DNA of 64,000 nt from Sparassis latifolia. Taxonomy: Eukaryota > Basidiomycota > Agaricomycetes > Polyporales > Sparassidaceae. The notes beneath the pieces are model-generated. The model did no database searches. It worked only from the letters and a program-made list of their open reading frames with translations, and was not told the DNA's origin. Positions within the stretch are counted from its first letter, which is position 1, and the number at the start of each line of letters is the position of its first letter. The stretch spans positions 62,001-126,000 of the forward strand of contig CM031552.1 in the NCBI GenBank assembly GCA_018466975.1, read 5' to 3'. The position numbers and the translations under genes were made by a program. Below, piece by piece: positions 33,770 through 45,263 of this stretch.

Positions 33770-34377
33770 GTCGGCAAAAAAGGAAGAGTTAAAATAAATC
33801 AGTCTTCAACAGAAAGAGCATCAACGCCTGGGATCAAGTTCTCCCAGCTGCAGTCTCAAGAAAGGGATGGTTGGTGTTGGGCTTTATGGAGGCGGTGTGG
33901 TACTGTTATCAGAACATAAGCCAAGGCATGTGCAGGCAAGGTCTCATGTAGGCGAACAGCATGGAGGACATGAGGCTTGGTGTGTATTGATTAGACCGTG
34001 CGGAGAAGGGCAGAGGTTTCACTTGTGATGTGGCTGAGGCGCGTGCAATACGCCAGCACGGGCACAGCCAACGGAGCGATCTCAGAACACGCTCGGAGAT
34101 AACTTAGCTGTCTTGAAACGGAGTCTGACCTTAGTATTCATGAACTAACACATACGATATTCGCTGAAGGTCGATAGAATGGTCTACACAATGCACAAAA
34201 CATGAGACTGGGTTTAGGTAAAGGTAACCAATCAGACCTCTCTTCTGTTGCTTCCCGTGTTCTCTTCGATCGAAAATTTAACCGGGGGTGCGCACTCCAA
34301 GACAGGAAATTGAGCTTTAAAACGGCTCTCATCATTATGCGTGCCACAGGATAGGTGACAGTAGTGAGTAATCGGGC
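33770..34377. other. intergenic region of about 600 bp
   Basis: No gene recognised. It is the upstream region of the disordered-protein gene and the 3' flank of the zinc-ribbon gene. Confidence 0.5.
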
Positions 34378-35544
34378 TCATGCACTATGCGCCAAATGTT
34401 CACTCCACTGTAATTGCTTGACTTGCGTCAGAGCTTGGGAGACTTTGCTGATGGCATCAGCAGTTTGTGCGATGAGCGAAGGGTCCACTATGGAGCCACC
34501 AGACAGGATATTTAAACGCTCTGAAAGTGCGTGCAAACTGAGTACCAGAGAATCTGCAGATGCATCAAGAGCTGAGACGGTTGAAGTCGTAGCAACCTTC
34601 TTGAGAGAAAGAACCGTCAATAACGATGAATAAAAAAGTCGGGTGCAGGCAGCGCACATGAGCAGCTCCAGGCTGGAGCACCTGGAGTGGTGGAGAGCGT
34701 ACCTGAAGCAGATTGAGGCAACATTACTGACTCAAGTAGACGGTAACATACTAATTGCGGTTGAGGTATCTGCGTAGCTTTTCCTCTAGTCATGACCGGG
34801 GAGGTGGCAGCCTGTGGCGCCGGAGGAGCAGCAATAATTGTCGGTTGTCGGTCATGAACGGAGTTCGAGTTATATGTAACTAGACGATCCTGCCCAAACG
34901 CATCTTTCTGGTCGACATAGACGGTACCGCATATCACACATTCCTACAGAGGAGCCATTGAGAACGTCCATTCACATGCAGTTGCAGTAAAGACAGACTT
35001 TACGAGGATCTCTACCAGTTCCAGCGTTAGGAGGACGGACAAGGGGGATGCCATAGCATGTGGGATTGGGACATTCGTCTGCTAACATAGCCCAACCCCG
35101 CAGCATTCGCTTCCCGATTTCCGCAGACGCTGTATCTGATTGTTGTCGACGGCGGAGCATTTCTTCAGTCTCTATCGGTGGTACAAATATAGCAGAGCTT
35201 GGAGCGTTTGATATTTCTGTAGGCGGAGTTGAGGATCGTGATTGGTCACTACTCGACGATCCACTGCGAGAAGATCGCAACGAAGGACCAGGTAGACCTG
35301 AATTATCGACGGCCTGGGGTTGCGCTGCCGAAGGAGGCCCTGCATCACAGTTCGCACAGAAGGAGATTATAGGGGAGCTGGGAGAGCGCATAAGGGGGAC
35401 TTTGGAGCATTTTGGACAGATATTGTCTGTCAAGACCTGGATCAAAAAGTGAGACAAGCATACCGAGTTGGAGCAGCATGCACATACCCATCCCTTCAGC
35501 ATATATTCACCCAACCTTCCAGAAACATCGACTATTGTGCTCAT
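34378..35544 (-). CDS. ZNRD2/SSSCA1 (autoantigen p27)-type zinc-ribbon protein
   Basis: Small zinc-binding protein of the Sjogren/scleroderma autoantigen 1 family; its role in fungi is unclear. The start at 35544 encodes MSTIVDVSGRLGEYMLKGW. After an intron, LTDNICPKCSKVPLMRSP and SFCANCD form the first ribbon (C-x2-C ... C-x2-C). A Ser-rich linker leads to a second unit, IGKRMLRGWAMLADECPNPT and CYGIPLVRPPNAG. Across an intron comes ECVICG, completing C-x4-C ... C-x2-C. The C-terminal helical segment includes LSLHALSERLNIL and TADAISKVSQALTQVKQL, ending HLAHSA. The repeated ribbon architecture and linker are clear; exon edges in the middle are approximate. It is divergent from the GH47 gene with only 195 bp between starts. 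Confidence 0.78.
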
Positions 35545-35739
35545 TGTGCCAGAGAAATGTGCTGCGGTGGGTGAAAGTGGTTGAAAGTCGAGATGAAGCT
35601 GAGGACGGTTGTGAGCCTCGTGGCAAGACGTAAATGCGCCTCACGTGACATAGCAATGTGACACGTCGCGAAGTGAAATCCACTCGCCGCGTTCTCTGGA
35701 ACCCTCACAACCACCGCCAGTACCCGCGACTACTCTCCT
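35545..35739. promoter_or_regulatory. short divergent promoter with CACGTG E-box
   Basis: These 195 bp separate two start codons that face away from each other. A CACGTG at 35642-35647 sits near the middle, followed by GTGACACGTCGCG. It could serve as a bidirectional promoter for the zinc-ribbon and GH47 genes. Confidence 0.5.
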
Positions 35740-38700
35740 ATGAGGTGGCCGACCTACTGGCCAAGGGTCGTTTTATTACTTCTTATTATTGGCTTGGAAG
35801 GTCACAGGTGGTCCTATAACCATGCCGCGGGTTTGGCAGAGGGTGCAGAATGGACAACCGCCCGCAAGTTGGATGCAAGGTGTGTCTACCGATTCCTTGG
35901 AGGACTGAAGTAAATATCTCAAATTTTTTAGAGAGCGGACCCGTAATTTGTGGTACCACGGCTTCGACAATTACATGCGCTATGGTGAGTCTCTGCGCAT
36001 GCCGCCTCGAGACTAACGATCAGGGCGTTTATGACTACGTTTCACACAGCATTTCCCTAGACGAGGCGAGTTCCTAAATTGATTGGTGTCAATGTTGTCG
36101 GTCTCACATCTCATTAGCTTGCTCCTCTCTCCTGCAGAGGAAGAGGGCCGGACTGGCACAATCCGTACGTTCGGCGTACAATGCGGATTATCCTGATTAA
36201 TTACTATCGCCAGTGGAAACATTGCATCTAATGACGTTGCCGGCAACTTCTCAGTAACTCTCGTGGATACCCTCGACACCTTCGTTGTTCTGAATGATCG
36301 CCCTGGATTCGAGGCTGCTGTCCGAAATGTCATTGACTACGTATCTTTTGATATCGACACAAAACCTCAGGTGTTTGAAACTACCATACGTGTGCTTGGC
36401 GGCCTGCTCTCTGGACACTTGTTTGCAAGGCAAACGGGCCAACCTTTCTACCTGCCCTGGTACCATGATGAACTCCTCTCCATGGCTCGTGACTTAGGGG
36501 AGAGGCTGTTGCCTGCGTTTGCAACTCCTACGGGTATTCCTTACGCTAGGGTGGCTACAATCTTGTGTTGATACTTGATCTAGAAGCTCACGCGAGTGCA
36601 GCTGAACTTACGACATGGGATACCTAGAGGGGAGTCCGTGGAGACATGTACGTAAGACTGAGTTTCACCTTCTACACCCCATGTCAATACCATCCTTAGG
36701 CACGGCTGGCGCTGGATCACTCATCCTGGAGTTCGGCACACTTAGCCGCCTCACTGGCGATCCCCGCTTCGAGAAAGCCGCATATAAGGCTTTTTTTGCC
36801 TTATGGAATCGTAAATCGGACATTGGTCTCGTGGGTAACACGATACATCTCTGGACTGGGGTATGTCTGTGTCATTTGATTTCTTGCTTTTCGCGCCATA
36901 TAATCCGACAATGATAGTCCTGGATCCAACCAGAGATAAGCAGCATAGGAGCAGGAATCGACTCTTTTTATGAATACGCTCTGAAATGGTACATTCTGAG
37001 CGGTGTGTGCTAATTGATTCTGGTGAACGTACTATCTCTCATACTCGATCAGGCGAGGTCGAGTTTCTGGATGTATGGCAGGAGTCGTATGCGGCCGTCA
37101 TGCGTTATGCTCGTGCCCCTGACGGATTTTCCGTAAGAAAATCTCAGCTGCTGCGCCTCTTCGTATTGCTGATACACATGTAGTATCGCAGTGTAAACAT
37201 ACATACGGTGAGTAGCTGGCGTACGTTTCAGCTGAGTTTGTGTTGGAGCTATGACAATATAGGGAGATATGGCCTATTCCACCTTCGACTCGTTATCCTC
37301 GTTTTGGCCTGGGCTGCAGGTCTTAGCAGGAGATATCGAGAACGCAATCAAGTCTCATCTGACCTGTACGGTTCGCTTATTCATGGGTTGTTGTCGAGCT
37401 CACATTATGTCGATAGATTGGAACGTTTGGAAAACCCTTTCTGGTCTCCCTGAAGTGTGGGATATGAGCTTTCGACAAGCGACGTCATTCCAATATCCAC
37501 TGCGACCAGGTGAGTATTCGTTCGCCCATACTGCAAATTCCATAACGGCTAAAATGGAGTAATTGCAAGAGTTCGTGGAATCGACCTGGTACTTATACCG
37601 TGTGAGTATTTGGAGAGTGTCCCAAGCATCATATTCTGACTGTGGTCTGCTTAGGCAACGCGTGACTCGTTCTACCTAGATGTGGGAGGTACGAGTTGTG
37701 ATATTAAAATGACATATCTCCTCTGATGCACACTGAACCAGAACGTATTTTGTACGATATCACCACTCGGGCCAAAGTGCTTTGTGGTCTCACTGGAATT
37801 CAGGATCTTCGCACGAATGCACGCGATGATCGCATGGAGTCATTTGTTCTCTCGGAAACTTTGAAGGTTTGTCTGAAAGAGTACTTGGACGCATCTTTTG
37901 ATCTGATTCGCCGCCATAGTATCTTTATCTGTTGTTTGACGAAGCGAACCCTATTCACTCTGATGATTCCAACTACGTGCTGACGACCGAAGGGCACATC
38001 CTACGGCTTAGTCAAGATATGCTCAAACCGATGTCGTCTGCGCGCCGCAAGCTCCGGGGTGTTGAACATCCTCAGTGCCCTGCCTACCAACCTCCCCTCC
38101 TGGCATATGACGATTGGAATGCAGAGTCTGGGATCATAGGCGGCATACGCTCCCGGGCCGACATGGATTATGCCCGACAGCTCATCGGAACGCGTCCCTC
38201 GGATAGTGAGATAAAAGCTTGGTCTCCAGGAGGATGGTGTGCTCGACCAAAATACAGCCTCTATGTGAGCTTCCGCGGGAGCGATCCGTGATATCCACCG
38301 GACTGACTATGAGCGAACTAGTCATTCGATTTTATCTTGTCTCCGAAGGGAGAGGTAGTCCCCGAAGATGAACATCCTTCCGTGAAAAAGGTTATGACTG
38401 TTACGGACGGCTACCTTTTGCAGAATGTGACCGGTATTCGGGCTCACATCGTCAGCCGTCTCGACGGCAAGGGCTACGACGTGACCAAACGTGAGTTGGT
38501 TCGTTTGAACTCGCCTATCTGTAGCACTCACCGATCTTTCCACAGTGGGTCCGTACGCTGTGAAGACCGGACAGTTGGTTTACGTGAATGATCCTGAGCT
38601 TATCCTCACTCCAGTTGACGACAAGGCCAGCCAAGGGCACCCTCGCGTCCCAGAGGTTGAGCTGCGTTTCTTCGTGGATCACCTAGACCCTCTCTTCCAT

Positions 38701-39249
38701 TTGCAGCCGCACGGAGCACCTACAGAGATATTCGTCACAGCATCTACTGCATTATTTGGAGGGGACCCGACCATTCAACCTCCTCCTTCAGAAGCGGCCC
38801 CCCCGTTTGGACGTGGAGCAAGCGTGCCAATTATCCGTGATCCCGCGAATCCACTCGGATGTCAGCCATATTCTCGACGATTCAGCGATCATGCAGTCGT
38901 TGTACAGCGCGGAGACTGCACCTTCTTGGAAAAACTGGTGTTGGCGAAGGCGGCGGGAGCGTCTGGCGTCGTGGTCCTCAATGACGAAGATTCCAACATC
39001 AATCCATCCACTGGCCAAAGCGAGCTTGAGCTCGTCGGTGATGCTGTGGATGATGCCGTGATTGTTGTGCTCAGACAGTCGGTTGCGAAGGTCGTCACAG
39101 ACCTCATGGACGCTGCAGATGGATACGGGCAACTCATGATGGCTGTTGAGCCGGAAGGTCAGTTCGTAACTGAGAGTACCTCCCGAGATCCGAATCGTGT
39201 GCTGTATCTAAATGGGCATCCGTTGCTTAACACGAGGTTATTGGTCTAG
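35740..39249 (+). CDS. EDEM-like GH47 alpha-mannosidase-family protein with PA domain; apparent frameshift in exon 3
   Basis: Probable ER-lumen lectin/mannosidase that marks misfolded glycoproteins for degradation. A signal peptide ([20 protein letters not shown]) precedes [18 protein letters not shown]47 motifs follow: [72 protein letters not shown] and [18 protein letters not shown]. Next are [29 protein letters not shown] and [15 protein letters not shown]. The C-terminus has a PA domain with [20 protein letters not shown] and [12 protein letters not shown]. About 14 exons. In the third, CATTTCCCTAG gives an in-frame stop (36058-36060) where AFPLDE is expected; one extra C would restore it. 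The rest is open, so this is either a recent lesion, an assembly error or unusual splicing. One following intron has a GC donor. Confidence 0.83.
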
Positions 39250-39350
39250 TTATCTACGTTGTTGGTGCCAGATACAACGGTGACGTTACCCAGAAGAACA
39301 AATCACACCGTCTAGTGATGAGGTAACAAATGCGTGATTTGAGGCGAAAA

Positions 39351-40075
39351 CTAGTCGTTCTCCTTTACGATGGAGTAGGCTGGCGCGTCAAGCTTTTCGA
39401 CACCCTTGAGGAATGCCAACTCTACGATAAACAAATATTCGACAACTTTGCTGCCAAGTTGAGCGACAAGCTCCCCGGCCGCTTTCGCCGAACCGCCTGT
39501 AACGGATGATCGGTTCTAGTGCATCATCGACCAGACGAGGACAACATACCGGTGGCGATGAGATCATCGACGACAATGACATTCTGACCTGGCTGGATTG
39601 CGTCCGATTGCATCTCGAAGATATCCTGTAAACGAGATTCCAGATCACGATCTACCAGTCTCCGTGAGTTCAGTCAAACACACCGGTCCATATTCCTTCT
39701 CGTACGTCGCTTGTATGCATTTACCGGGGAGTTTTCCTCTCTTCCTCACAGGTACGAAGGCAGCCCCCAACCGGAGGGCGATTATAGGACCGAGGAGGAA
39801 CCCCCGGGCGTCAAGACCGACAACGACATCTATCTTCTTGTTCGGTGTTCGCGGGATAGTGACCGACGTCAAATGGAATAGCAGGTGTGTGATAAGCGTC
39901 TCAGAGCCCAAGGGGTCGCGGAATATGGGGAAGATGTCTAGAAAGACGATCCCCTGTAAGTATGTCAGAATGAGATCATGCGTCGCGATGAGTTGCTGCG
40001 AACCTTCTTTGGAAAATCAGGGTGCGCCTTCATGAGGCTCCTCAAGAACTGCACATCTGGTGTTGGTGTCTCCAT
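39351..40075 (-). CDS. APT1: adenine phosphoribosyltransferase
   Basis: Cytosolic purine-salvage enzyme converting adenine and PRPP to AMP. The start at 40075 encodes METPTPDVQFLRSLMKAHPD; after an intron GIVFLDIFPIFRDPLGSETL follows. DVVVGLDARGFLLGPIIALR and FVPVRKRGKLPGKCIQATYE match APRT strongly. After a third exon (DIFEMQSDAIQPGQNVIV) comes the PRPP-binding motif VVDDLIATGG, split by an intron before the second G. The C-terminus is VEYLFIVELAFLKGV, ending VKEND. Length is about 180 residues, as expected. All catalytic motifs are present. Confidence 0.93.
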
Positions 40076-40726
40076 GTGAAGGTCAGCTTTAGTATGAGGA
40101 TCGTGGGCGACCTGTCACGATCCTGAAGTGTTGCCATTTTTGGCCAGGACGCCCGAAGTTTTCGTTTCCGACATTGAGCCGCTTGCAAGCCGTGATTCAA
40201 ATTGTCTCAATATTGCAATTCAGAGCTCCGTAACAATAAACTTCTCGAATTGCATAGTAAAAGTACTGACTTCACCTCAGCACTTTATTTCGGTCAGTGC
40301 TAAATATTGACAACCTAGGAAGACAAGTTTTGCCAACTTCCCCAACCTGACGTACGTAGCGCCATCATTCTATCAAACATCGAAGGGAAGTCGCACTTTG
40401 TATCAGACGTGTCATTAGTTCACGGGCAGAGAAAAACTCTCGTACGAATAACACTACGCTGGTCAGCGATGTTAGTTGTACCCACTCCAGTGCCAAGCTA
40501 CAACAGACTGAGAACGCGCATGTAACCAAATTTCAGCAGCAAGCAGTAAAACCGATAGGAAGCAAGGTATGTTGCTGACATACCTGGCTCGCAAATCGTC
40601 AACTGTGATAACAATAAACACAAACCAATGCACACAAGAACGACGTCGTGATCATAGATGGCCATACCCTTGCAGCATAAAGTAGAAAATCATGGGTGAT
40701 ACAAGAGCAGACAAACAGAGAGCATT
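40076..40726. other. intergenic region upstream of APT1
   Basis: No gene recognised. It contains the APT1 promoter and the 3' UTR of the eS1 gene. Confidence 0.5.
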
Positions 40727-41716
40727 TTACACCGTCTCGAGGATCTCTGGCTCCTTGAACTCCTTCACAACACGGGTGCCAGTCTCCTGTAGTCAAGGAA
40801 ATTCATAAGAAAAAATTCTGGTAAACATATCCATGCGACTTACGTCTGTTGACTCTCCATGAAGCTCCAGCAGTTTCGACATGTCAAACTTCGGGGCCTT
40901 CAAAATCTTCGCTTTGTGGACGTAGACGTTCTGAAGGGGGAAGATACTCCGCGCAGCCTTTTCGATCTCCCGACCAATTGCCTCCGGAACAAACTTCTGC
41001 ACCAGCTCCTTCAAATCACAGCTCGTTGCCTCCCGCGTCATGATCTCGAACATCTTCTTCCGAATTTCCCGAATCTGACTCGACTGAGCATATGTCGTCT
41101 TCTTGACCTGCGCAGGTCGGCGCTTGGTGAAACCAATCGCGAAGAGACGGAGAAGATAACCGTCGGTCGTCTTCACGTCCACGTGCGCTTCGATGAGAGT
41201 TTGCCACTTGCGTACGAGCGAGCGAATCTTATCGGAGCTGAATCCCATCCCGTGAAAATTTGTCAGGCAGTTCTTGCCCTGGACCTCATCGATTCGTAGC
41301 TTGATCTTGCGGAATGCCTGCTCCTCATCGTTATTGAGATCCGCGAGAGAAACCTCAATGATGCGACCCTTCAGAGAGTCATTCGCGTTTTCTGGACATA
41401 GCTCAATTACACTATTAGCATACAGAGATAGATAGAACGTACTCAGGCCCTGCGACCGGTTGGCGAGTGTCTTGCCGACGTTCCGACGCTCGAAGAATGA
41501 AGGCGCTTTGATGTCGTACCAGTCTAACAGACGGATTGTGAAGTTAAAGTGCGATAGGAGTATGAATATGCGACGTACCTTTGCGGGAGAATGGGTCAAC
41601 AACTTTCTTCTTGATGCCCTTCTTACCCTTCGACAATCTCTTATTCTGCACGTTATACGGAAGGTAAGTAGTGTAGACAACAGAGTACACGTTTCACACA
41701 CCTTTCCGACGGCCAT
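40727..41716 (-). CDS. RPS1: 40S ribosomal protein eS1 (S3a/S1)
   Basis: Structural protein of the small ribosomal subunit. The first exon is only MAVGK; after introns come a lysine-rich N-terminus and [80 protein letters not shown] and [16 protein letters not shown] text follow. [20 protein letters not shown] leads to the last exon [19 protein letters not shown]. The match to eS1 runs over the whole length. The very short first coding exon is common for fungal ribosomal genes. The stop is at 40727-40729. It is divergent from ATG10 with 167 bp between starts. Confidence 0.95.
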
Positions 41717-41883
41717 GGTGTATTACAGGAAGGGGAAGGACCGCAGGAGCCGGCACTTGGACGGACTGTGTTTTAGAGCGGTGCAGCAACTGCGACGCGA
41801 CACTAGACACGGTGGGTAACCCTGTGGTGGCTGAAACTTTACTTTGCAACTGTAATCTCGAATCCCACGCCACATTTTCTTTC
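41717..41883. promoter_or_regulatory. short divergent promoter region (eS1 / ATG10)
   Basis: Only 167 bp separate the two start codons, so the promoters must overlap. I see no recognisable TATA box. Confidence 0.45.
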
Positions 41884-42673
41884 ATGTCCCTTTCCCTCAC
41901 TCGCTCAGAATTCGACATCGCCTGCAAGGCGTACATCTCCAAATATAATTTCGACTCTAGCCTCGGTGCTACTGATGCTCGGCGATATCCTAATGGCTGG
42001 ACATGGAAGGAACATGCTGTGCGCTCGGCGGTCTCTCTATCCGCTTCATATCTCACTGGGCTCTCTGCCTCCAGTCCCTTCCGAACTTTGGCTACATGTG
42101 TCGTGCTGTGTTCTTCCCGCTGACGCCCACTGTACAGTCAGGCGATGAACCCGACGAGGATGTCTACCATGGTATCTCTGATGTGGACGATAATGCGGCT
42201 TTGACTCAAACTCAAAGCACTGGTGTTCTTTCAACACGTCAATACGTGGTGCACTCCCCAACCTTCCAAGTGCCAGCCTTCTATTTCACAATTCATGATA
42301 GCGGTGCGTCACCAAACTGTATACCCCATCTCTATCCTTGGCTTATCCTCCTCTAGCTGGTTCGCCCTTAACTCTGGCCGACATTGTGACTACGCCGTTA
42401 TTCCGACGTCATGCTCTGCCGGAGACGGTATCGAATTCATTTGCAGTGTCTGCTCCAGAATCGCTCTTTCCGATGCTGTCTCAAGGCGACCACCCTACGC
42501 TCGGTACTCCTGCGTGGTACTTTCACCCGTGTCACACCCTGGAGTCTGTTGCGGAGGTGATGATGGAGGTTCAGCAGGATGAGTGGACAACGGAGCAGCG
42601 TCTGCTTCGATGGTTAGAGACCTGGTTCATGGTGCTGGGGAACATCGTAGATTTTGGAGCCGGAAGCTTGTGA
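41884..42673 (+). CDS. ATG10: ATG10-like E2 enzyme for Atg12 conjugation
   Basis: Autophagy E2-like enzyme that transfers Atg12 to Atg5. The ATG at 41884 starts MSLSLTRSEFDIACKAYISK; the frame extends upstream but without support. An intron joins WTWKEHA to SLPNFGYMCRAVFFPLTP. After an acidic loop (SGDEPDEDVYHGISDVDD) come STRQYVVHSPTFQVPAFYF and SPLTLADIVTTPLFRRHA. The active-site segment is TPAWYFHPCHTLESVAEVM, with the HPC catalytic motif. The C-terminus is LLRWLETWFMVLGNIVDF. The total is about 220 residues in three exons. The HPCxT motif and position near the C-terminus support Atg10 over Atg3, although Atg3 shares a similar active site. Confidence 0.85.
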
Positions 42674-43120
42674 TTATATCTAGATTTACGGTTCTTTTGT
42701 TCACACTCTTGCTATTGTGTTTTACAGCGAATAGCATGCTACTGTGTCGTAGTCTCGTTCTGCAAAGATCGCAGGGTATGAGATCTTCAGCTCTGAAGTC
42801 TGTATATGATCCACGGAAAGGAGTAGAGTTGCTGCAGTCGAAGTACGCCTTCCGGCCTTCAAGTTGCCGTTTCCGTGGACGCCATGTCGCCGGGGCTTCG
42901 GTCGGTCATGGGATCCTCACCCCCAGTACTATATGTAAGGCTTGCAAAGCTATGCGACAACAGCCAAACATTCTGTCGCTTCCATTGTGCGCCTCTGTGG
43001 ACTGGTCTGATCTCCGTGGTCAGACAACAAAGCTCGTACGATCGGAATATTCCTTGTGATCCATTGGACGCGCGGTTACGGTGAGGTACGGTCCTATAAA
43101 GCTAGAGCGACTTAGGCGAC
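42674..43120. other. intergenic region
   Basis: No gene recognised. TATAAA at 43095-43100 lies only about 20 bp before the thiolase ATG, too close for a normal TATA box. Confidence 0.5.
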
Positions 43121-44641
43121 ATGTTTGCTGCTCGTCTTTCCGCCCCATCAACCTCAACCCGTCGTTTTATAGGCTCTTTCGTACGCAGAATGGTTTGTAT
43201 CTCGCTCCTCGGCTGGATGTTGTGCGCTGATACATCTACTTCAGTCGTCTACTGAAGTTGTCGTCGTTGCTGCTTCCCGGACACCCGTCGGCTCGATCAA
43301 CGGTACTCTGAAAACTTTGACGGCCCCTCAGCTCGGTATTGTTGCCCTCAAGCACGCCTTTGAGCAGTCTAAGGTCGATCCTGCTGTCGTCGAAGAGATT
43401 TACTTCGGCAATGTCGTCCAAGCGGGTGTCGGCCAGTCGCCAGCGCGGCAGGTAGCGATTGGGTCTGGAATGAAGACGAGCTCGGACGCGACGACGATCA
43501 ACAAGGTCTGCGCCAGTGGCATGAAGTCGATTATGCTTGCTGCCCAGAGTATCACATCTGGTGACAACAGTGTGGCCGTCGCCGGCGGTATGGAGAGCAT
43601 GAGTAATGCGCCGTAAGCTGTAGAGATCAGTGGGTTTGTTTTCATCGTGCTGACTGGTCCTGTGTTCGTTGTATAGATTCCTGCTACCTCGTCAGAACCC
43701 TCTTTTCGGCAAGTTCGAGGCCAAGGACTCTCTGGAGAGCGACGGTCTTTGGTGTGCGCACAACAACTTCGCGATGGGTCACTGCGGCGAGGCAGCCGCG
43801 GAGAAGCACAAGATATCGAGACAGGCGCAAGATGAGCATGCTATCGAGTCCTACAAGCGGGCGGAGCGGGCATGGAAGGCTGGTGCTTTCGATGCAGAAA
43901 TCGCTCCCGTTACGATCAAGGGCAAGAAAGGCGATACGATCGTGAAGGAGGACGAAGAGTACAAGCGTGTCATCTACGAAAAGGTCCCAACATTGAACAC
44001 TGTGTTCAAGAAGCAGGGCGGAACTATCACTCCTGCTAACTCCTCGAGCTTGAACGATGGTGCTTCTGCGTTGATTCTCATGTCCTCTGCGAAGGCGCAG
44101 GAGCTTGGAGTCAAGCCTATTGCCAAGATTATCTGTACGTCCTTCCTGCAATCCCAGCTTGGTGTCCGTATCGATAGTCTTGTCTGTATAGCGTATGCTG
44201 ATGCTGGTGTGGAGCCCATCGACTTCCCTATCGCTCCGACCATCGCAATCCCTAAGGCACTGAAGAAGGCCAACCTTTCGGTCGACGACATCACATTGTT
44301 CGAGATCAACGAAGCGTTTTCGGTCGTGGTCAGAATTGCGGAGCAGGTCTTGAACATTGATCCCGCGAAGATCAACGTTAATGGGTAGGTGTGATCGGTG
44401 CGTATCGTTCCTTCGATGCTTACGGGTTCATTACAGTGGTGCCGTTGCTCTTGGCCATGCTATTGGCAACTCGGGATCTCGCATCGTTGTTTCACTCATC
44501 CATGCTCTAAAGTCAGGGGAGTACGGCGCTGCAGGTATTTGCAACGGTGTACGTAAATTCTTCTCACTCATTGTTGCATATGCTGAGGCCTGTCTCCCAC
44601 AGGGTGGTGCTGCATCTGCTATCATCGTCCAAAAGCTGTAA
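43121..44641 (+). CDS. ERG10: acetyl-CoA C-acetyltransferase (thiolase), probably mitochondrial
   Basis: Condenses two acetyl-CoA to acetoacetyl-CoA or performs the reverse cleavage. The N-terminus [20 protein letters not shown] looks like a mitochondrial presequence. Motifs: [40 protein letters not shown] (acyl-enzyme Cys in VCASG), [55 protein letters not shown] and [13 protein letters not shown] (second catalytic Cys). Where many thiolases have GHPIG this has GHAIG; the His and both Cys are present. Several exons; the acceptors before [13 protein letters not shown] and [12 protein letters not shown] keep frame. The symbol is by family; the paralogue class (cytosolic ERG10 or mitochondrial ACAT1-type) is uncertain, with the presequence favouring mitochondria. 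Confidence 0.9.
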
Positions 44642-45263
44642 TAGTTCTAGACCTAGGCGCCGTATCAGTGTCCGTATGAAATGTATAATTTTCGTGCGTG
44701 TACTTATCACATTGCGATATATACATACCTTCATGTCCTGAATTGAGGTTTGGTACCTTTTCCCGCCACGTAAGCGCTCGCCTGGTGCTGAAGATGTTCT
44801 GCCTATCAGTGCAGCCCTGACGGCCCCATATCTTCCACTGGTGTTGCCGAAATACGAACATCGCGGTGTCGAATTATGCTGGCCTGGGCGGTGTTCCACA
44901 ACGTCTGAGGCGGGTTAGGCCTCTCGGTGAGTAACTAGTAGAATCGCAACACTGTATAGACGCGTCTGAGTCTCGCTTGTAATCGAGGTGTTATGATTGC
45001 TCAGCCAGTTGTTGCACTCCCATGCGGGCACCAACTTATCTCCTCTGCCAAGGTTGAATGTAACGGTCCGTTTTCTTATCTCTTGCTACTTGTAATCATC
45101 TCTATTCTGAGATAGGCACGAGAGAACTGTGGTCTGGCGGACGGACAGCCACTGAACCCGTCCTTCAGCGGTATAAATTGTTCGTCATTATGCTGCTTCT
45201 CTCCGACTTTCTCCCGTTTGTCGGTCAGTCCTCTTCTTCTAGTCTTCTCTCGTCGTCACGACC
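44642..45263. other. intergenic region with the promoter of the second permease
   Basis: No gene recognised. The region ends in a pyrimidine-rich stretch before the permease start and contains a TATAAA box. Confidence 0.5.
45172..45177 (+). promoter_or_regulatory. TATA box
   Basis: TATAAA lies about 90 bp upstream of the permease ATG, followed by a C/T-rich leader. This is a typical arrangement for a regulated fungal gene. Confidence 0.5.

Noticed and set aside
43095..43100. TATAAA before the thiolase gene as a TATA box
   Set aside because: It is only about 20 bp from the ATG, leaving no room for a normal initiation site and leader.
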